Shown in pieces: positions 15,833-25,331 of a stretch of DNA of 38,904 bases. The DNA is from Chloroflexota bacterium (lineage in GTDB: Bacteria; Chloroflexota; Anaerolineae; Anaerolineales; Villigracilaceae). The stretch lies in the NCBI GenBank assembly GCA_021795965.1, contig JAJYOU010000018.1:1-38904 (forward strand), written 5' to 3'. The notes under the pieces were generated by a model. That model was not told the DNA's origin and did not search any database. It saw only the letters and a list, made by a program, of their open reading frames with translations. Both the position numbers and the translations under genes were made by a program. How positions within the stretch are numbered: position 1 is the stretch's first letter; each line of letters begins with the position of its first letter.

Positions 15833-16252
15833 CTATTTGGCTGCCTTGAGCCATTTGGGTGGGTAAATTCGCTGCCAGTTGCCGATCAGAAAAAGGAGGA
15901 AACCACCAAACTGGATGAGGCTGGCGCCAATCCCCAGCCAGGGGAACCCCACGTAAGCAGAAACGATCGAAACAATCATCCCCAGGTTGACCAGCACGAA
16001 TGCCGCCCAACTCCAGCGTTCGTCACCGCGCGGAGTGAGGCTGCCAAACCTGGGCAAAATCCAAAAGGCGACGCCCAGCGCAAGTTGGGTCAACCAGCCG
16101 ATGAACAGGAATTCGATGTGGTTGGGAAGCAACGCCCAAAGCTGGGGCGCAAAGGGGATGCCTTCGTTGGCAAGCAGCAGGGCGCCGGTGGTGAAGCCCA
16201 GGAGCAGGTAAATCAGCGCGGCGCGGATGAAAAAACGGGTTAATTTTGGCAT
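15833..16252 (-). CDS. Four-helix membrane protein 2 (paralogue of the preceding gene)
   Basis: The 139-residue protein has four predicted membrane helices. The start at 16252 is set by homology with the neighbouring gene: both begin MP, then a short polar stretch and a hydrophobic helix, and both contain an (I)GWLTQL segment in helix 2, with a histidine a few residues before it (His45 here), and an L(T/K)PRG-like loop. The ATG overlaps the upstream stop in TAATG, so translation is coupled. The helix 2 pattern recalls short pieces of heme-copper-oxidase or NnrS-like membrane proteins, but this is a weak resemblance. It is the last gene of the nar cluster; a role in NO or electron handling is only suggested by position. 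Confidence 0.7.
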   Translation of the reverse strand: MPKLTRFFIRAALIYLLLGFTTGALLLANEGIPFAPQLWALLPNHIEFLFIGWLTQLALGVAFWILPRFGSLTPRGDERWSWAAFVLVNLGMIVSIVSAYVGFPWLGIGASLIQFGGFLLFLIGNWQRIYPPKWLKAAK

Positions 16253-16656
16253 TACCTGCCTCGCACGCGTGTCCAAACACTGAAAACAAAGCCCACCCCA
16301 GCCAGTCCCTGCAGGATGGCGCTGGTGACGAGCATCCAACCGCCCAAAATGGAGGGGGAAATAGCCTGAAGCGGCTCGAAAATCACCCTCAGGAACAGGC
16401 CAGCATTGAGCGTAAGAAAAATCCCCCAGCCGAGCCACTCCGGACCGCGCGGTTCTGCTTTGCTGTAGACCGGGAACATCCAAAGCGCGATGCCGAAGAT
16501 CAACTGGGTCAGCCAGCCAATTGTCAGGAGGTGCAGAAAGACCGGGAAGAGGGCGGGAATGACCAGGCTGGGAATCTGCTGCCAGATGCCAGTCAGAAGA
16601 CCGAGGACGAGACAAATCAATGAAGCTTTGACAAACCAGCGGTTAATGGTCGGCAT
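16252..16656 (-). CDS. Four-helix membrane protein 1
   Basis: A 134-residue protein with four hydrophobic helices and clear similarity to the following gene in sequence and layout (MPTINRWFVKAS, HLLTIGWLTQLIFGIALWM, SKAEPRGPEW). His42 just before the GWLTQL segment might bind heme or a metal. It has an AAGGAA ribosome site. A 186-base gap separates it from the TDT transporter gene upstream; no terminator was seen there, so it may still belong to the nar transcript. The tandem pair probably arose by duplication and may form a heterodimer. Function unknown. Confidence 0.7.
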   Translation of the reverse strand: MPTINRWFVKASLICLVLGLLTGIWQQIPSLVIPALFPVFLHLLTIGWLTQLIFGIALWMFPVYSKAEPRGPEWLGWGIFLTLNAGLFLRVIFEPLQAISPSILGGWMLVTSAILQGLAGVGFVFSVWTRVRGR

Positions 16657-16842
16657 AAAAAATTTCCTTCCGCGCTGAGAGGGCGGTTGGTTTAATCCTG
16701 GAACAAACCCTGCGAGTTATTCCAGACCCTGGAAGATGGGTGGAAGGCAGACTTGAGGGAAGAATTTCCGGGTTATTAAGTTCTGCTGGTAGCTGCAACG
16801 CTGCGGCGAAACCGGCATCCGTTCCAGGGCAGCCTGCTGTTT

Positions 16843-17892
16843 TCAGGTTGAAACCGGGGTCAGTTTTCTGACCAGCTGAACTGCGAAACCGGTGAATGTC
16901 ACCAGCCAGGCAATTAATGCGAGGTAGATGAAATAACGCGGGATCTGCAAAAGGAAATCAAGCTGCAAGGCTTTGGCAAGCTGGAAGGTGCAGACCGTAT
17001 ACATGCCCATGGGGAAGACCAGGCTCCAATAGACCGGGTGGTAGGTGAGCGGGTAGTGCTTGTAAATGTGGCGCCAGGCGCCCAGGATTATGAGGAGCGG
17101 AATCCACCAGGTGCCGACAGCCCAAAAGAAAAGGGTGAAGCCTTTGAGGAAGGGGATCAGATCGGGCAGAAAAGGTGCACTGCCTTTGAGCAGCAGATTT
17201 GCCCCCGCCAGGGTGGTGATGGCAACTGCGCCCATATTGATCCAGTAGGGAGGCCCCATCTCATCGGCGCTGATTTTGAAAAACATGAAGCGATAGAGGA
17301 TGAGGGAAGTGATCAGGATGTAGAACATGCAGCCAAGCAGATAAAAGCCGAGCATGGCAAATGTGAACATTTCCTGCCAGGGTGCGAAACTGGAAACCAG
17401 GAACATACCCAGGACAACCACAGATTGTGTGGAAACGACAAACAGCATCCAGGCACCATTGATGCCCATGTCGAGGGTTGGTTTCTCTTCCTTGATGGTC
17501 AGGACGCTGAAGAGGGCATAAATCAGAATCAACCAGAGCAGCAAAGCGAGCAGCCAGAGAGCCATCCCCAGGACCTGGTTGGAAGCCAGCATCATAAACT
17601 GGACGCCCAGCACGTTCGTCCCGGCGACGAGGGTCAGGAAACCCACGCCAAGACGGTGATTGGAAAAATCAGCCAGGAGGCGTGCTGAATGGCGGAAAAT
17701 CCGGACGAGGGTGAAAAGCCAGAGAACCACGTAGAAAAACTGGTTGAGGTAGAACAACGGGTAAGCCAGGAAATCCATGGCCTGGAGATGGCAGGCAATC
17801 GAGATGATGCCTGTTGCCATGACGAGGGCAAAATAAGCGGGGAATAAATCACGGATGCCATCCTGGATGGCGCTGGCGGCTCTGCTCCACAT
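16843..17892 (-). CDS. TDT/SLAC1-family anion transporter linked to nar
   Basis: About 349 residues with ten predicted membrane helices. The opening FPAYFALVMATGIISIA is the typical start of the tellurite-resistance/dicarboxylate transporter (TDT) family, to which TehA, Mae1 and the plant SLAC1 nitrate/chloride channel belong. The gene starts directly after the narI stop and is probably co-transcribed. I prefer the ATG at 17892, eight bases after an AGGTGA, over the GTG at 17901 that touches the narI stop codon. No NarK-type nitrate/nitrite porter occurs in the cluster, so this protein is a candidate for nitrate uptake or nitrite export; that is inference from position and family. Confidence 0.8.
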   Translation of the reverse strand: MWSRAASAIQDGIRDLFPAYFALVMATGIISIACHLQAMDFLAYPLFYLNQFFYVVLWLFTLVRIFRHSARLLADFSNHRLGVGFLTLVAGTNVLGVQFMMLASNQVLGMALWLLALLLWLILIYALFSVLTIKEEKPTLDMGINGAWMLFVVSTQSVVVLGMFLVSSFAPWQEMFTFAMLGFYLLGCMFYILITSLILYRFMFFKISADEMGPPYWINMGAVAITTLAGANLLLKGSAPFLPDLIPFLKGFTLFFWAVGTWWIPLLIILGAWRHIYKHYPLTYHPVYWSLVFPMGMYTVCTFQLAKALQLDFLLQIPRYFIYLALIAWLVTFTGFAVQLVRKLTPVST

Positions 17893-17901
17893 GGAATTCA
17901 C

Positions 17902-18576
17902 CTAGCTGGCTTTTCGACGAGCCCAAATCACCAACTGGTAGCGTCGCCAGAGGTACGTAAGGGGGAAATTGATGATATGCACCAGGCGACTGTAAGGAAC
18001 CAGAGCAAACAGCAGGAAACCATTCAGGAAATGCAGCTTGGGTATCCACGGCAGGGCGGTGACGTACTTCGTCTGCGGCTGGAAGACGGAGAGCGAGCCG
18101 ACCCAGGGTGTAACGGTATGAATAAACCAGGTTGCACCCCAACGGTAGGAAAAGGCAATGGTCATCCCAAGGAAGACCTGCGTAAAGAGCAGAACCAGGA
18201 CGATCCAATCCATGGGTGTGGTGATGGCGCGAATTCTGCTGGATGACAGCCGGCGGTAAAGCAATGCAGCTGCCCCAACCAGCGCCATGATGCCCATGAC
18301 TTTTCCGGCAAGCTCCGCCAGGTAAAGAGTTTCGGGGGTGCTGTGGAGGGCGGCCATCACCCTGGGGAGGGTAAAGCCTCCCAGGTGGATCAGGAGGGTT
18401 GGGATGATGCCATAATGCCAGAGCGTGGACCCCCAAAACTGCAAATCAGTTTCGAGGAATTGCGAAGACAGGCTGGTTAAGGAAAACTGGTCGGTGCGGT
18501 AACGGTAAATAATGCCCACCACGCCCAGGATAACCGCCAGATAGGGAAAAACGATAAAGAGGATCGTCTCAAGCAT
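17902..18576 (-). CDS. narI: Respiratory nitrate reductase gamma subunit (cytochrome b)
   Basis: NarI is the membrane diheme cytochrome b that takes electrons from quinol on the outer side and passes them to NarH. The 224-residue protein has five hydrophobic helices. Candidate heme ligands are in WHYGIIPTLLIHLGG and in LHFLNGFLLFALVPYSRLVH, which match the spacing of the histidine pairs in E. coli NarI. Its start overlaps the end of narJ by eight bases. Confidence 0.93.
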   Translation of the reverse strand: MLETILFIVFPYLAVILGVVGIIYRYRTDQFSLTSLSSQFLETDLQFWGSTLWHYGIIPTLLIHLGGFTLPRVMAALHSTPETLYLAELAGKVMGIMALVGAAALLYRRLSSSRIRAITTPMDWIVLVLLFTQVFLGMTIAFSYRWGATWFIHTVTPWVGSLSVFQPQTKYVTALPWIPKLHFLNGFLLFALVPYSRLVHIINFPLTYLWRRYQLVIWARRKAS

Positions 18577-19123
18577 GTCTCATCTCCTCCTGAGGGATCT
18601 GAACCAGAACCAGATGCAGTGCTGAAAGCAGGTCAAAGTACGGATTTTCGGAATGCTGAGTGAAAGTGTGGAGCATTTTCTCCAGGGCTGGAACCAGCCC
18701 TTCGGCGAGCAGCGCCGAGCTAAAATCATCTTCCCGTTTGGCGCTGTCCAACCCCAGGAAACGCAGGATGACGGAGAGGTGATCGGGCAGCTCCAGCCCG
18801 GCAGAATAGCCGGAGAGATGATAAGCTTCATTTAATTGAGCCATAAAGGCACCGCGTTTATAGCTTTCGCCGAAAAGCTGGTAGCCGATGTATGGATAAC
18901 AGACTGGCTGCAAATCAAAGGTGATGGTGTACAGCTCCTGGATTTGTTCCAGCGAAAGCTTTTCCAGGCGGGCGGAGAAGCTTTCCAGCGAGCTGGCGGC
19001 GGCGGGATGAAGCGCCTGGATTTGCGCGAGGCATTCGAGAGCTTGGTGCGGGGTGTCAGGCGTGGGGTAGGCTAAAAGATCGGCGAAAAGGTTGGACAAA
19101 ACTCCAATGGAATCCTGGGGCAT
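18569..19123 (-). CDS. narJ: Nitrate reductase molybdenum cofactor assembly chaperone
   Basis: NarJ is a cytosolic TorD-like chaperone that holds NarGH until cofactor insertion and membrane docking. The 184-residue helical protein shows the family pattern: NLFADLLAYPTPDT at the start, then LQELYTITFDL-like (here IQELYTITFDLQPVCYPYIGYQLFGE), a GELPDHL-like motif (GLELPDHLSVILRFLG), and a C-terminal helix. It is placed between narH and narI, separated from narH by three bases, as in other nar operons. Confidence 0.93.
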   Translation of the reverse strand: MPQDSIGVLSNLFADLLAYPTPDTPHQALECLAQIQALHPAAASSLESFSARLEKLSLEQIQELYTITFDLQPVCYPYIGYQLFGESYKRGAFMAQLNEAYHLSGYSAGLELPDHLSVILRFLGLDSAKREDDFSSALLAEGLVPALEKMLHTFTQHSENPYFDLLSALHLVLVQIPQEEMRHA

Positions 19124-19126
19124 GGC

Positions 19127-20629
19127 TCACAACCCCCGGTGTGGAGCCTGGCGGCGACCAAACCCGGTCTCGGCTTTGTGCTGTTGAGGATCCTGCACCT
19201 GCTCGATGGCGCTTTCGCGTGAGGAGGGCGGGATGACGAAGCGCTGCTGGTGGGTGGGCAGCGAGGTCAGGCGGTAAATGGCTTCGGCATCCCCGGCGCT
19301 CATGCCGGCTTTGGTAAGGGCAGCCGCCGCCTCCTCGTTGGAAACATCTCCCACGGTTTCGGCGCGTTTATACAGACGAACGGCGATCATCCTCTGGTAA
19401 GCCTTGATCACCGGCGCGTCGTTGCCTGCTGAAAGCATGTGCGACATGAAGCGGACGGGCACGCGGGCGCTTTCGAGCGAACTGAAGAGATCGCTTTCCG
19501 TCCGTTGAGCGCCGCTTTCCTGGGTGGATGAAATCACTGGCAGGAGCGGCGGGACATAAAACAGCATGGGCAAGGTGCGAAATTCAGGGTGCAAGGGCAG
19601 GGCGAGCTCCCATTCCTTGACGTAGCGGTAAACCGGCGATTGCTGGGCTGCTTCGATCACACCGGCGGGGATGCCGCTCTCTTCCGCTGCGGCGATCACC
19701 TGCGGGTCGAAGGGGTCGAGGATCATTTCGCGCTGTCGCTGGACCAACTGTTCATCCGGCACTTCGACGGCGGTTTCAACCTGGTCAGCATCGTAGAGTA
19801 GAACACCCAGGTAGCGAATACGTCCGACACAGGAATGGAAGCAAGCCGGGGCTTGACCGGTCTCCAGCCGCGGGTAGCAGAGAATGCATTTTTCCGATTT
19901 TCCGGTGGACCAGTTGTAGTAAGTCTTCTTGTATGGGCAGCCTGAAACGCACATGCGCCAGCCGCGGCATTTATCCTGATTGACCAGGACGATGCCATCT
20001 TCGGCGCGCTTGTAGATTGCACCGGAGGGACAGGCAGCCACACAAGCCGCATTCAGGCAGTGATTGCAGATACGCGGCACGTAGAAGTAGAAAAGCTGCT
20101 CGATGGAAAAGAGCCGTCGTTTTTCTTCCTCGCTCATATTCTTCAAGAGAGGATCGTTGACGGCGTAGATGTTTGAACCGCCCAGGTCATCATCCCAATT
20201 GGGACCGGTTTCGATGTCAATCGGTTTGCCATCAATGCGGGAGATTGCCCGGGCGATGGGCTGGTCATCTCCAAGCGGAGAGTTGATCAAATCCTCATAT
20301 TTGTAGGTCCACGGCTCATAATATTCACTCATCGTGGGCATGGACGGGTTGGAGAACAAGTTGCCCAAAGCCTGCAGGCGGTTTTGAAGTTTTAAATTCA
20401 GCCTGGGTTCTTTCCCGGCATTTTTCAGTTCCCAGCCGCCGTTGTATTTTTCCTGGTCTTCCCAGAGGGTGGGAAAACCAACGCCCGGCTTGGTTTCGAC
20501 ATTGTTCCACCACATGTACTCAGCGCCCTGGCGATCAGTCCAGATATTTTTACAGGCAAGGCTGCAAGTGTGACAGCCGATGCACTTATCCAGGTGGAAA
20601 ACCATTGAGACTTGCGAACGGATTTTCAT
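19127..20629 (-). CDS. narH: Respiratory nitrate reductase beta subunit (iron-sulfur)
   Basis: NarH carries four iron-sulfur clusters that link NarI to NarG at the cytoplasmic face. The 500-residue protein has the first cysteine group CIGCHTCSLAC (Cys16, 19, 22, 26), a second group CNHCLNAACVAACP, a third group CRGWRMCVSGCPYKK with a tryptophan at the position that marks the [3Fe-4S] site, and a fourth CILCYPRLETGQAPAC. Length and order match E. coli NarH (about 510). AGGATG lies before the ATG. The C-terminus is slightly divergent and polar. Confidence 0.96.
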   Translation of the reverse strand: MKIRSQVSMVFHLDKCIGCHTCSLACKNIWTDRQGAEYMWWNNVETKPGVGFPTLWEDQEKYNGGWELKNAGKEPRLNLKLQNRLQALGNLFSNPSMPTMSEYYEPWTYKYEDLINSPLGDDQPIARAISRIDGKPIDIETGPNWDDDLGGSNIYAVNDPLLKNMSEEEKRRLFSIEQLFYFYVPRICNHCLNAACVAACPSGAIYKRAEDGIVLVNQDKCRGWRMCVSGCPYKKTYYNWSTGKSEKCILCYPRLETGQAPACFHSCVGRIRYLGVLLYDADQVETAVEVPDEQLVQRQREMILDPFDPQVIAAAEESGIPAGVIEAAQQSPVYRYVKEWELALPLHPEFRTLPMLFYVPPLLPVISSTQESGAQRTESDLFSSLESARVPVRFMSHMLSAGNDAPVIKAYQRMIAVRLYKRAETVGDVSNEEAAAALTKAGMSAGDAEAIYRLTSLPTHQQRFVIPPSSRESAIEQVQDPQQHKAETGFGRRQAPHRGL

Positions 20630-20666
20630 AATTTCATCCTGTTTTGATCAAGGTCTGCCAGTTTGG

Positions 20667-23600
20667 CTAAAATTGCGGAGCGCCGGGCAGTTTGCGGACC
20701 AAGATAAAGGTGTCACGGTTTTCGCCGGTGGGACCCCAATAGTTGAAGGCATAGGTAAACTGAGCATAGCCGCCCATCATCATGGAAGGTTTAAGGTGGA
20801 TGCGCGTGGGGCTGTTGTGACCTCCGGCGCGTTGGTTGCCGCGAATGGGCGATTTGGGCACGCTGATTGTCCGTTCCGGGGCGTGGTAGAGGTAGCACAA
20901 GCCGGAAGGGATGCGCGCACTGACAACGGCGCGAGTAATGATGACTCCGTGGTCATTGTAGGCTTCCACCCAGTCATTGTCCTGCACGTCGAGCGCCCTG
21001 GCATCCTGCTCGCTGAGCCAGAGCGGCTCAATGCCGCGTGAAAGGGTTAACATGCGGTCATTATCGTAGTAGGTGGAGTGAATGTGCCATTTGGCATGCG
21101 GAGTCAGGTAATTCAACTGGAGGGTTTTGCCTTCACGGATGCTTTTATCCAGGTCGCCAAAGTCGAGAGGGTCAGGGCGGGGTTTGAAAGTGGGCAGGTG
21201 CTCGCCGTGCGCGAGGAAGCCATCATGATCGAGGTAGAGGTGCTGACGCCCGGTGAGCGTGCGCCAGGGGATCAGGCGTTCCACATTCAGGGTGTAAGCC
21301 GAGTAAGCGCGTCCATTTGTGACAATGCCGGTCCAGAAGGGGCTGTTGAGCACGCGTCGCGGCTGCTGCACGAGGTCATTGAAAGTCACACGCGAATCGC
21401 GGGTGGGTTCTGCCAGGTCGGTCAGGTTCAGCCCGGTGTGTTCTTCTTCGGCTTTGAAAGCGCGGTAAGCCACTTCGCCGTTGGTTTCGGGAGCCAGGTG
21501 GAGGACGATATTGGCAGCGTCGCGGGCAAACTCCAGCGAGGGGTAACTCTCTCCGCCCCAGGAGACGGTGGGACGGCTTTCCAAAAGCTGTTGGTACAAA
21601 TCGTCCACCTGCCATGTAACGCCATGCATGCTCATCCCGGTTTTGCGAAGCGATGGACCCAGGGAGATGAAGCGCTGACCCAACTTGACATAATCGCGCT
21701 CGGTGATGACAAAATTGGGCATGGTCACGCCGGGGATGGGTTCACACTCGCCGCGCGCCCAATCGCGGATGTGCTCCTGCGCCATTTCAGCAGGCGTATC
21801 ATGCAGGAGGGGCTGAGCCACCAGGTCGGGGACAGGATCGGGCAGGTGAGTTTTCGCCAGGTCGCTGACTTTTGCGGCTAATATTTTGAAAATATCCCAG
21901 TCTGTTTTCGATTCCCAGGAGGGCGGAACTGCTGCCGAGAGCGGGTGGATATAGGAGTGCATATCGGTGGTGTTCAGATCGTCTTTTTCGTACCAAGTGG
22001 CGGTGGGCAGGACAATATCGGAATAAAGCGCCGATGTGTCCATGCGGAAGTTAAGATCCACCACCAGGTCGAGCTTGCCTTCGGGAGCATTTTCGCGCCA
22101 GTTGACTTCGTGGAAGGTATTTTTGTCCACTTCCTCAGAAATGATCTGATTGTGAGTGCCCAAATAGTGCTTGAAGAAATATTCCTGACCCTTGGCGCTG
22201 GCGCTGAGCGCATTGCCGCGCCAGATGAACCAGATGCGCGGCCAGTTTTCCGGCGCGTCAGGGTCCTGCACGGCAAATTTCAGTTGGCCGGATTTGAGCT
22301 GTTCCACCACCCACTGCCGAATCCCGGCTTCGGTTTTGGCGCCGGCAAGCCCGGCTTGTTTGACCAGTTCGAGCGAGCTGCGGTCAAACTGCGGGTAAAA
22401 TGGCAGCCAGCCCATGCGCACCGCGCGGATTTGTGCATCCAGCGTGTGTTCCTGGGTCATGCTGCGGTTGAGTTCACTTTCAGGGCGCGGAACGGGCTGG
22501 GGTGGAGCGAAGGTACGCTCGTAGCGCCACTGGTCGCTGTTGACGTAATGGAAGGAAGGCGAGTTCATCTGTCGCGGTGGTTTTTGCCAGTCTGTGGCAA
22601 AAGACATCGCCGCCCAGGGGACTGCCGGAGCCAGTTTTTCCTGCCCGACGTAATGATCCAAGCCCCCGCCGTTGCGACCGACACAACCGGTGAGCAGCAG
22701 GGTTCCGATGCAGGCGCGGTAAATCAGGTCGTTGTGATACCAGTGATTGACCCCTGAACCGATGATAATTGCGCACCTGCCGCCGGTTTTGGCTGCGGTG
22801 GTGGCCCATTCGCGTGCAAACTGGATGACGGTCTGCCGGTAAATGCCGGTGAAGCGTTCCTGCCAGGCAGGAGAATAAGAGAGGTCGGCGTTATCGTAAT
22901 CGTTGGGGTAATCGCCGTCCAATCCGCGCCCGACGCCGTACTGTGCCATGAGCAGGTCGTAAACCGTGGTAACGGGTACGCGGACGATTGTGCCGGGGTG
23001 ATCGAGGTCGATGGTTTCGATGTAGCGCACCGGGAGACTGCGTTGGAAAGCTTTACCCTCGGCAAATTCGGCAAACGAAACGGTCAGGCGCTCATCCGAG
23101 CCCGCGATGAAACTCAGCTGGGGGCGAATCTCGCTGCCGTCCAGGCCGTCTTTGGGTTCCAGGTTCCACTGACCTTTTTGCTGCTGCCAGCGGAAACCGA
23201 GGCTGCCCTGGGGCATGCGCGGCTGGTCGCTGAGTTCGTCCCAGACCAGGAACTTCCATTGAGCATTTTCCACAGCCTGAGTGCGGGCTACCTGCCCGGC
23301 GCGCAACAAGCGACCGGGCACATAAGCACCATTTGCCTGGTTGAGCACCACCAGGAAGGGCGAGTCGGTGTAGCGGCGCGCATAATCCAGAAAGTAGGGC
23401 GTTGGGTTTTGGTGGTGAAACTCATTCAGGATGACATGGCTGACCGCCATCCAGAAAGCGCCATCCTGCCCGGCATGCACGGGAACCCACCAATCGGCGT
23501 ACTTGGCGACCTGGTTGAAATCGGGCGAAAAGACCACCAACTTGGTTCCATTGTGACGCGCTTCAGCGGCAAAGTGCACGTCTGGAGTGCGCGTCATGCT

Positions 23601-24320
23601 CATGTTGGAGCCGACCGAAGCGATGAATTTAGCGTTGAACCAATCGGCGCTTTCGGCTACATCGGTTTGTTCGCCCCAGACCTCAGGGCTGGCAGGCGGC
23701 AGGTCGCTGTACCAGTCATAAAAACTCATGCTGACGCCGCCCAGCATTTGCAGGAAGCGGTTGCCCGCGGCATAACTGAGCATGGACATGGCAGGGATGG
23801 GTGAAAAACCTGTAATGCGATCTGGCCCATATTTTTTGATGGTGTAAACCGTGGAGGCGGCGATGATTTCCAGGACTTCATCCCAGGAGGAACGGCGGAA
23901 TCCGCCCTTGCCGCGCGCCTGATGGAAGGATTTCCGGGCTGCCGGGTCATCCATGATGCTGGTCCAGGCTTCGACCGGGTCAGAGTACCCGGCTTTGGCT
24001 GCACGCCATAAATCCATCAGTACGCCGCGCAGGTACGGGTACTTGACCCGCAGCGGGCTGTACTGGTACCAGGAGAAGGAAATACCGCGCTGACAGCCGC
24101 GCGGTTCGTAGGGCGGCAAACCGGGCTCCAGGCTGGGATAATCCAAAGCCTGCAGCTCCCAGGTGACGATGCCATCCTTGACGTAAATCATCCAGGAGCA
24201 ACCCCCGGTGCAATTGACTCCATGGGTGCTTCTGACTACTTTGTCATGCTGCCAGCGATTGCGATAAAACTCTTCCCATTGACGGGCTTGCGGGTTAGCG
24301 ATTTCTTGAATCCAACTCAC
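20667..24320 (-). CDS. narG: Respiratory nitrate reductase alpha subunit (molybdopterin)
   Basis: NarG reduces nitrate to nitrite at a bis-MGD molybdenum site facing the cytoplasm. It has [11 protein letters not shown] with the FS0 ligands His33, Cys37, Cys41 and Cys76 (in EPRGCQRG), the molybdenum-ligand Asp202 in [25 protein letters not shown], and the usual DMSO-reductase-family domains to the C-terminal barrel with YNDHGV. There is no Tat signal, so the enzyme is the cytoplasmic type. Length is about 1217 residues (E. coli 1247). I place the start at the GTG at 24320 because a perfect AGGAGG sits five bases before it; the ATG at 24353 has no ribosome site. Confidence 0.95.
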   Translation of the reverse strand: MSWIQEIANPQARQWEEFYRNRWQHDKVVRSTHGVNCTGGCSWMIYVKDGIVTWELQALDYPSLEPGLPPYEPRGCQRGISFSWYQYSPLRVKYPYLRGVLMDLWRAAKAGYSDPVEAWTSIMDDPAARKSFHQARGKGGFRRSSWDEVLEIIAASTVYTIKKYGPDRITGFSPIPAMSMLSYAAGNRFLQMLGGVSMSFYDWYSDLPPASPEVWGEQTDVAESADWFNAKFIASVGSNMSMTRTPDVHFAAEARHNGTKLVVFSPDFNQVAKYADWWVPVHAGQDGAFWMAVSHVILNEFHHQNPTPYFLDYARRYTDSPFLVVLNQANGAYVPGRLLRAGQVARTQAVENAQWKFLVWDELSDQPRMPQGSLGFRWQQQKGQWNLEPKDGLDGSEIRPQLSFIAGSDERLTVSFAEFAEGKAFQRSLPVRYIETIDLDHPGTIVRVPVTTVYDLLMAQYGVGRGLDGDYPNDYDNADLSYSPAWQERFTGIYRQTVIQFAREWATTAAKTGGRCAIIIGSGVNHWYHNDLIYRACIGTLLLTGCVGRNGGGLDHYVGQEKLAPAVPWAAMSFATDWQKPPRQMNSPSFHYVNSDQWRYERTFAPPQPVPRPESELNRSMTQEHTLDAQIRAVRMGWLPFYPQFDRSSLELVKQAGLAGAKTEAGIRQWVVEQLKSGQLKFAVQDPDAPENWPRIWFIWRGNALSASAKGQEYFFKHYLGTHNQIISEEVDKNTFHEVNWRENAPEGKLDLVVDLNFRMDTSALYSDIVLPTATWYEKDDLNTTDMHSYIHPLSAAVPPSWESKTDWDIFKILAAKVSDLAKTHLPDPVPDLVAQPLLHDTPAEMAQEHIRDWARGECEPIPGVTMPNFVITERDYVKLGQRFISLGPSLRKTGMSMHGVTWQVDDLYQQLLESRPTVSWGGESYPSLEFARDAANIVLHLAPETNGEVAYRAFKAEEEHTGLNLTDLAEPTRDSRVTFNDLVQQPRRVLNSPFWTGIVTNGRAYSAYTLNVERLIPWRTLTGRQHLYLDHDGFLAHGEHLPTFKPRPDPLDFGDLDKSIREGKTLQLNYLTPHAKWHIHSTYYDNDRMLTLSRGIEPLWLSEQDARALDVQDNDWVEAYNDHGVIITRAVVSARIPSGLCYLYHAPERTISVPKSPIRGNQRAGGHNSPTRIHLKPSMMMGGYAQFTYAFNYWGPTGENRDTFILVRKLPGAPQF

Positions 24321-24325
24321 AGGTT

Positions 24326-24331
24326 CCTCCT
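24326..24331 (-). promoter_or_regulatory. Shine-Dalgarno site that decides the narG start
   Basis: AGGAGG on the minus strand lies five bases before the GTG at 24320 and inside the reading frame extension from the ATG at 24353. Confidence 0.8.
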
Positions 24332-24390
24332 TGTCTTTGGCACTGGCTTTCATTCAAAAAACAATCAAGTTTCCCGGGAAAAATAGTCGA

Positions 24391-24972
24391 TCAAGGTTTA
24401 TGCTGGGCTTTTTTGATGAGCGGCTTGCGGACACCCCGCAGGCGCCCGCGATAGATCACGCCAAGCAGCACTGCTACCGCAAAAGTACCTGCCAGGCTGA
24501 GACCAATGACCAACAATTCCAAATTGGACTCAGGCTGCCCGGCGGAGGCATCCAGGAAGGCGAGCAAATCGGCTTTTTCTTGTGTGATCAGGGGGGAATC
24601 CGTGTAAATCGGCTGCATCACCGGAGTGATATCCGGCTCAGTATTGGACAAAATACCTGAAAGTTCAACCTGGGTGTAACGCCTGGAAACATTGGTCAAG
24701 TTTGGTCCCAGCGCGCCGCCGCCAAGCAGTCCATTCTCATCAACGCTGTGACAGCCCATGCAGGGCGGTCCGTCATTTTGGAAGTGGGCAATGCCCATGA
24801 ACAAATTCCGCCCTTGTTCAACATTACCAGCTGCAGCCGAAGCTGGTTGGTTGGTTTTGTCATTTGCCGGGGAGATGCCGGGTGAGGAACCGCAGCCAAA
24901 CAGGAAAAATGCGAGTATGATCAAGTAGAGCGATCTGACAAGTCTATCGAAAAGATCATCTGGATTGGTCAT
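24391..24972 (-). CDS. Lipoprotein c-type cytochrome of the nitrate reductase cluster
   Basis: The 193-residue protein has an N-terminal hydrophobic segment ending in LFGCG (lipobox), one heme-binding CMGCH, a later methionine (PVMQPIY) as likely axial ligand, and a C-terminal membrane helix followed by a basic tail. It should be anchored on the outer face of the membrane and carry single electrons. It is the first gene of the nar cluster, 70 bases before narG, with AGGAG before the ATG. Monoheme cytochromes next to narGHJI are known from Thermus (NarC) and some other lineages, where they link quinol oxidation to other acceptors; this one is short and of different layout. Confidence 0.88.
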   Translation of the reverse strand: MTNPDDLFDRLVRSLYLIILAFFLFGCGSSPGISPANDKTNQPASAAAGNVEQGRNLFMGIAHFQNDGPPCMGCHSVDENGLLGGGALGPNLTNVSRRYTQVELSGILSNTEPDITPVMQPIYTDSPLITQEKADLLAFLDASAGQPESNLELLVIGLSLAGTFAVAVLLGVIYRGRLRGVRKPLIKKAQHKP

Positions 24973-25331
24973 GGATTGGCTAACTCCTGGTCAATTCGGT
25001 TATCTATTATTTATAATATCACGTACCAGACCTGATGATTCCTGCTTTTCGCTTGTGTAAAGTTCAGCGATTGAGAAGCTGCGGTCGTTCGTTGCACCGG
25101 CTTGTGCTGAATTTTGTTTTAATTATAGAATAAAGCTAATCTTTTTTGAAGATCTTCCGGCTGGAGACCAGGCGGTTAGGCTCTGGCAGGGTTTCCAGGT
25201 TGGGCGCCGGCACAAAGCTGCCAACCAGAAGGACGAATCGACCCGCACCGGTTGGACTGAACCATTCATTGACTCGTCCAGGCTGCCAGGTGAGAGCAAC
25301 AGGAAGGCTGCAAAAACAGAACTGAGAACCC
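24973..25331. other. Divergent intergenic region nar / methyltransferase
   Basis: No gene was recognised in these 359 bases. An AT-rich patch (25001-25020) just upstream of the cytochrome gene is the likely minus-strand promoter area, but no clean -35/-10 pair or FNR palindrome was found by eye. The CTTCAT direct repeat of the two-component system is also not present. Confidence 0.5.

Noticed and set aside
21078-23804. Several 250-270-codon plus-strand frames opposite narG (21078-21881, 21945-22757, 22998-23804)
   Set aside because: Antisense shadows caused by codon bias of narG; the NarG protein matches the family over its full length.
24321-24353. ATG at 24353 as narG start
   Set aside because: No ribosome site precedes it, while a perfect AGGAGG inside this extension points to the GTG at 24320.
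24973-25331. FNR or NarL-type box before the nar cluster
   Set aside because: No palindrome of TTGAT-N4-ATCAA type and no CTTCAT direct repeat could be seen, so no regulator can be named from the sequence.
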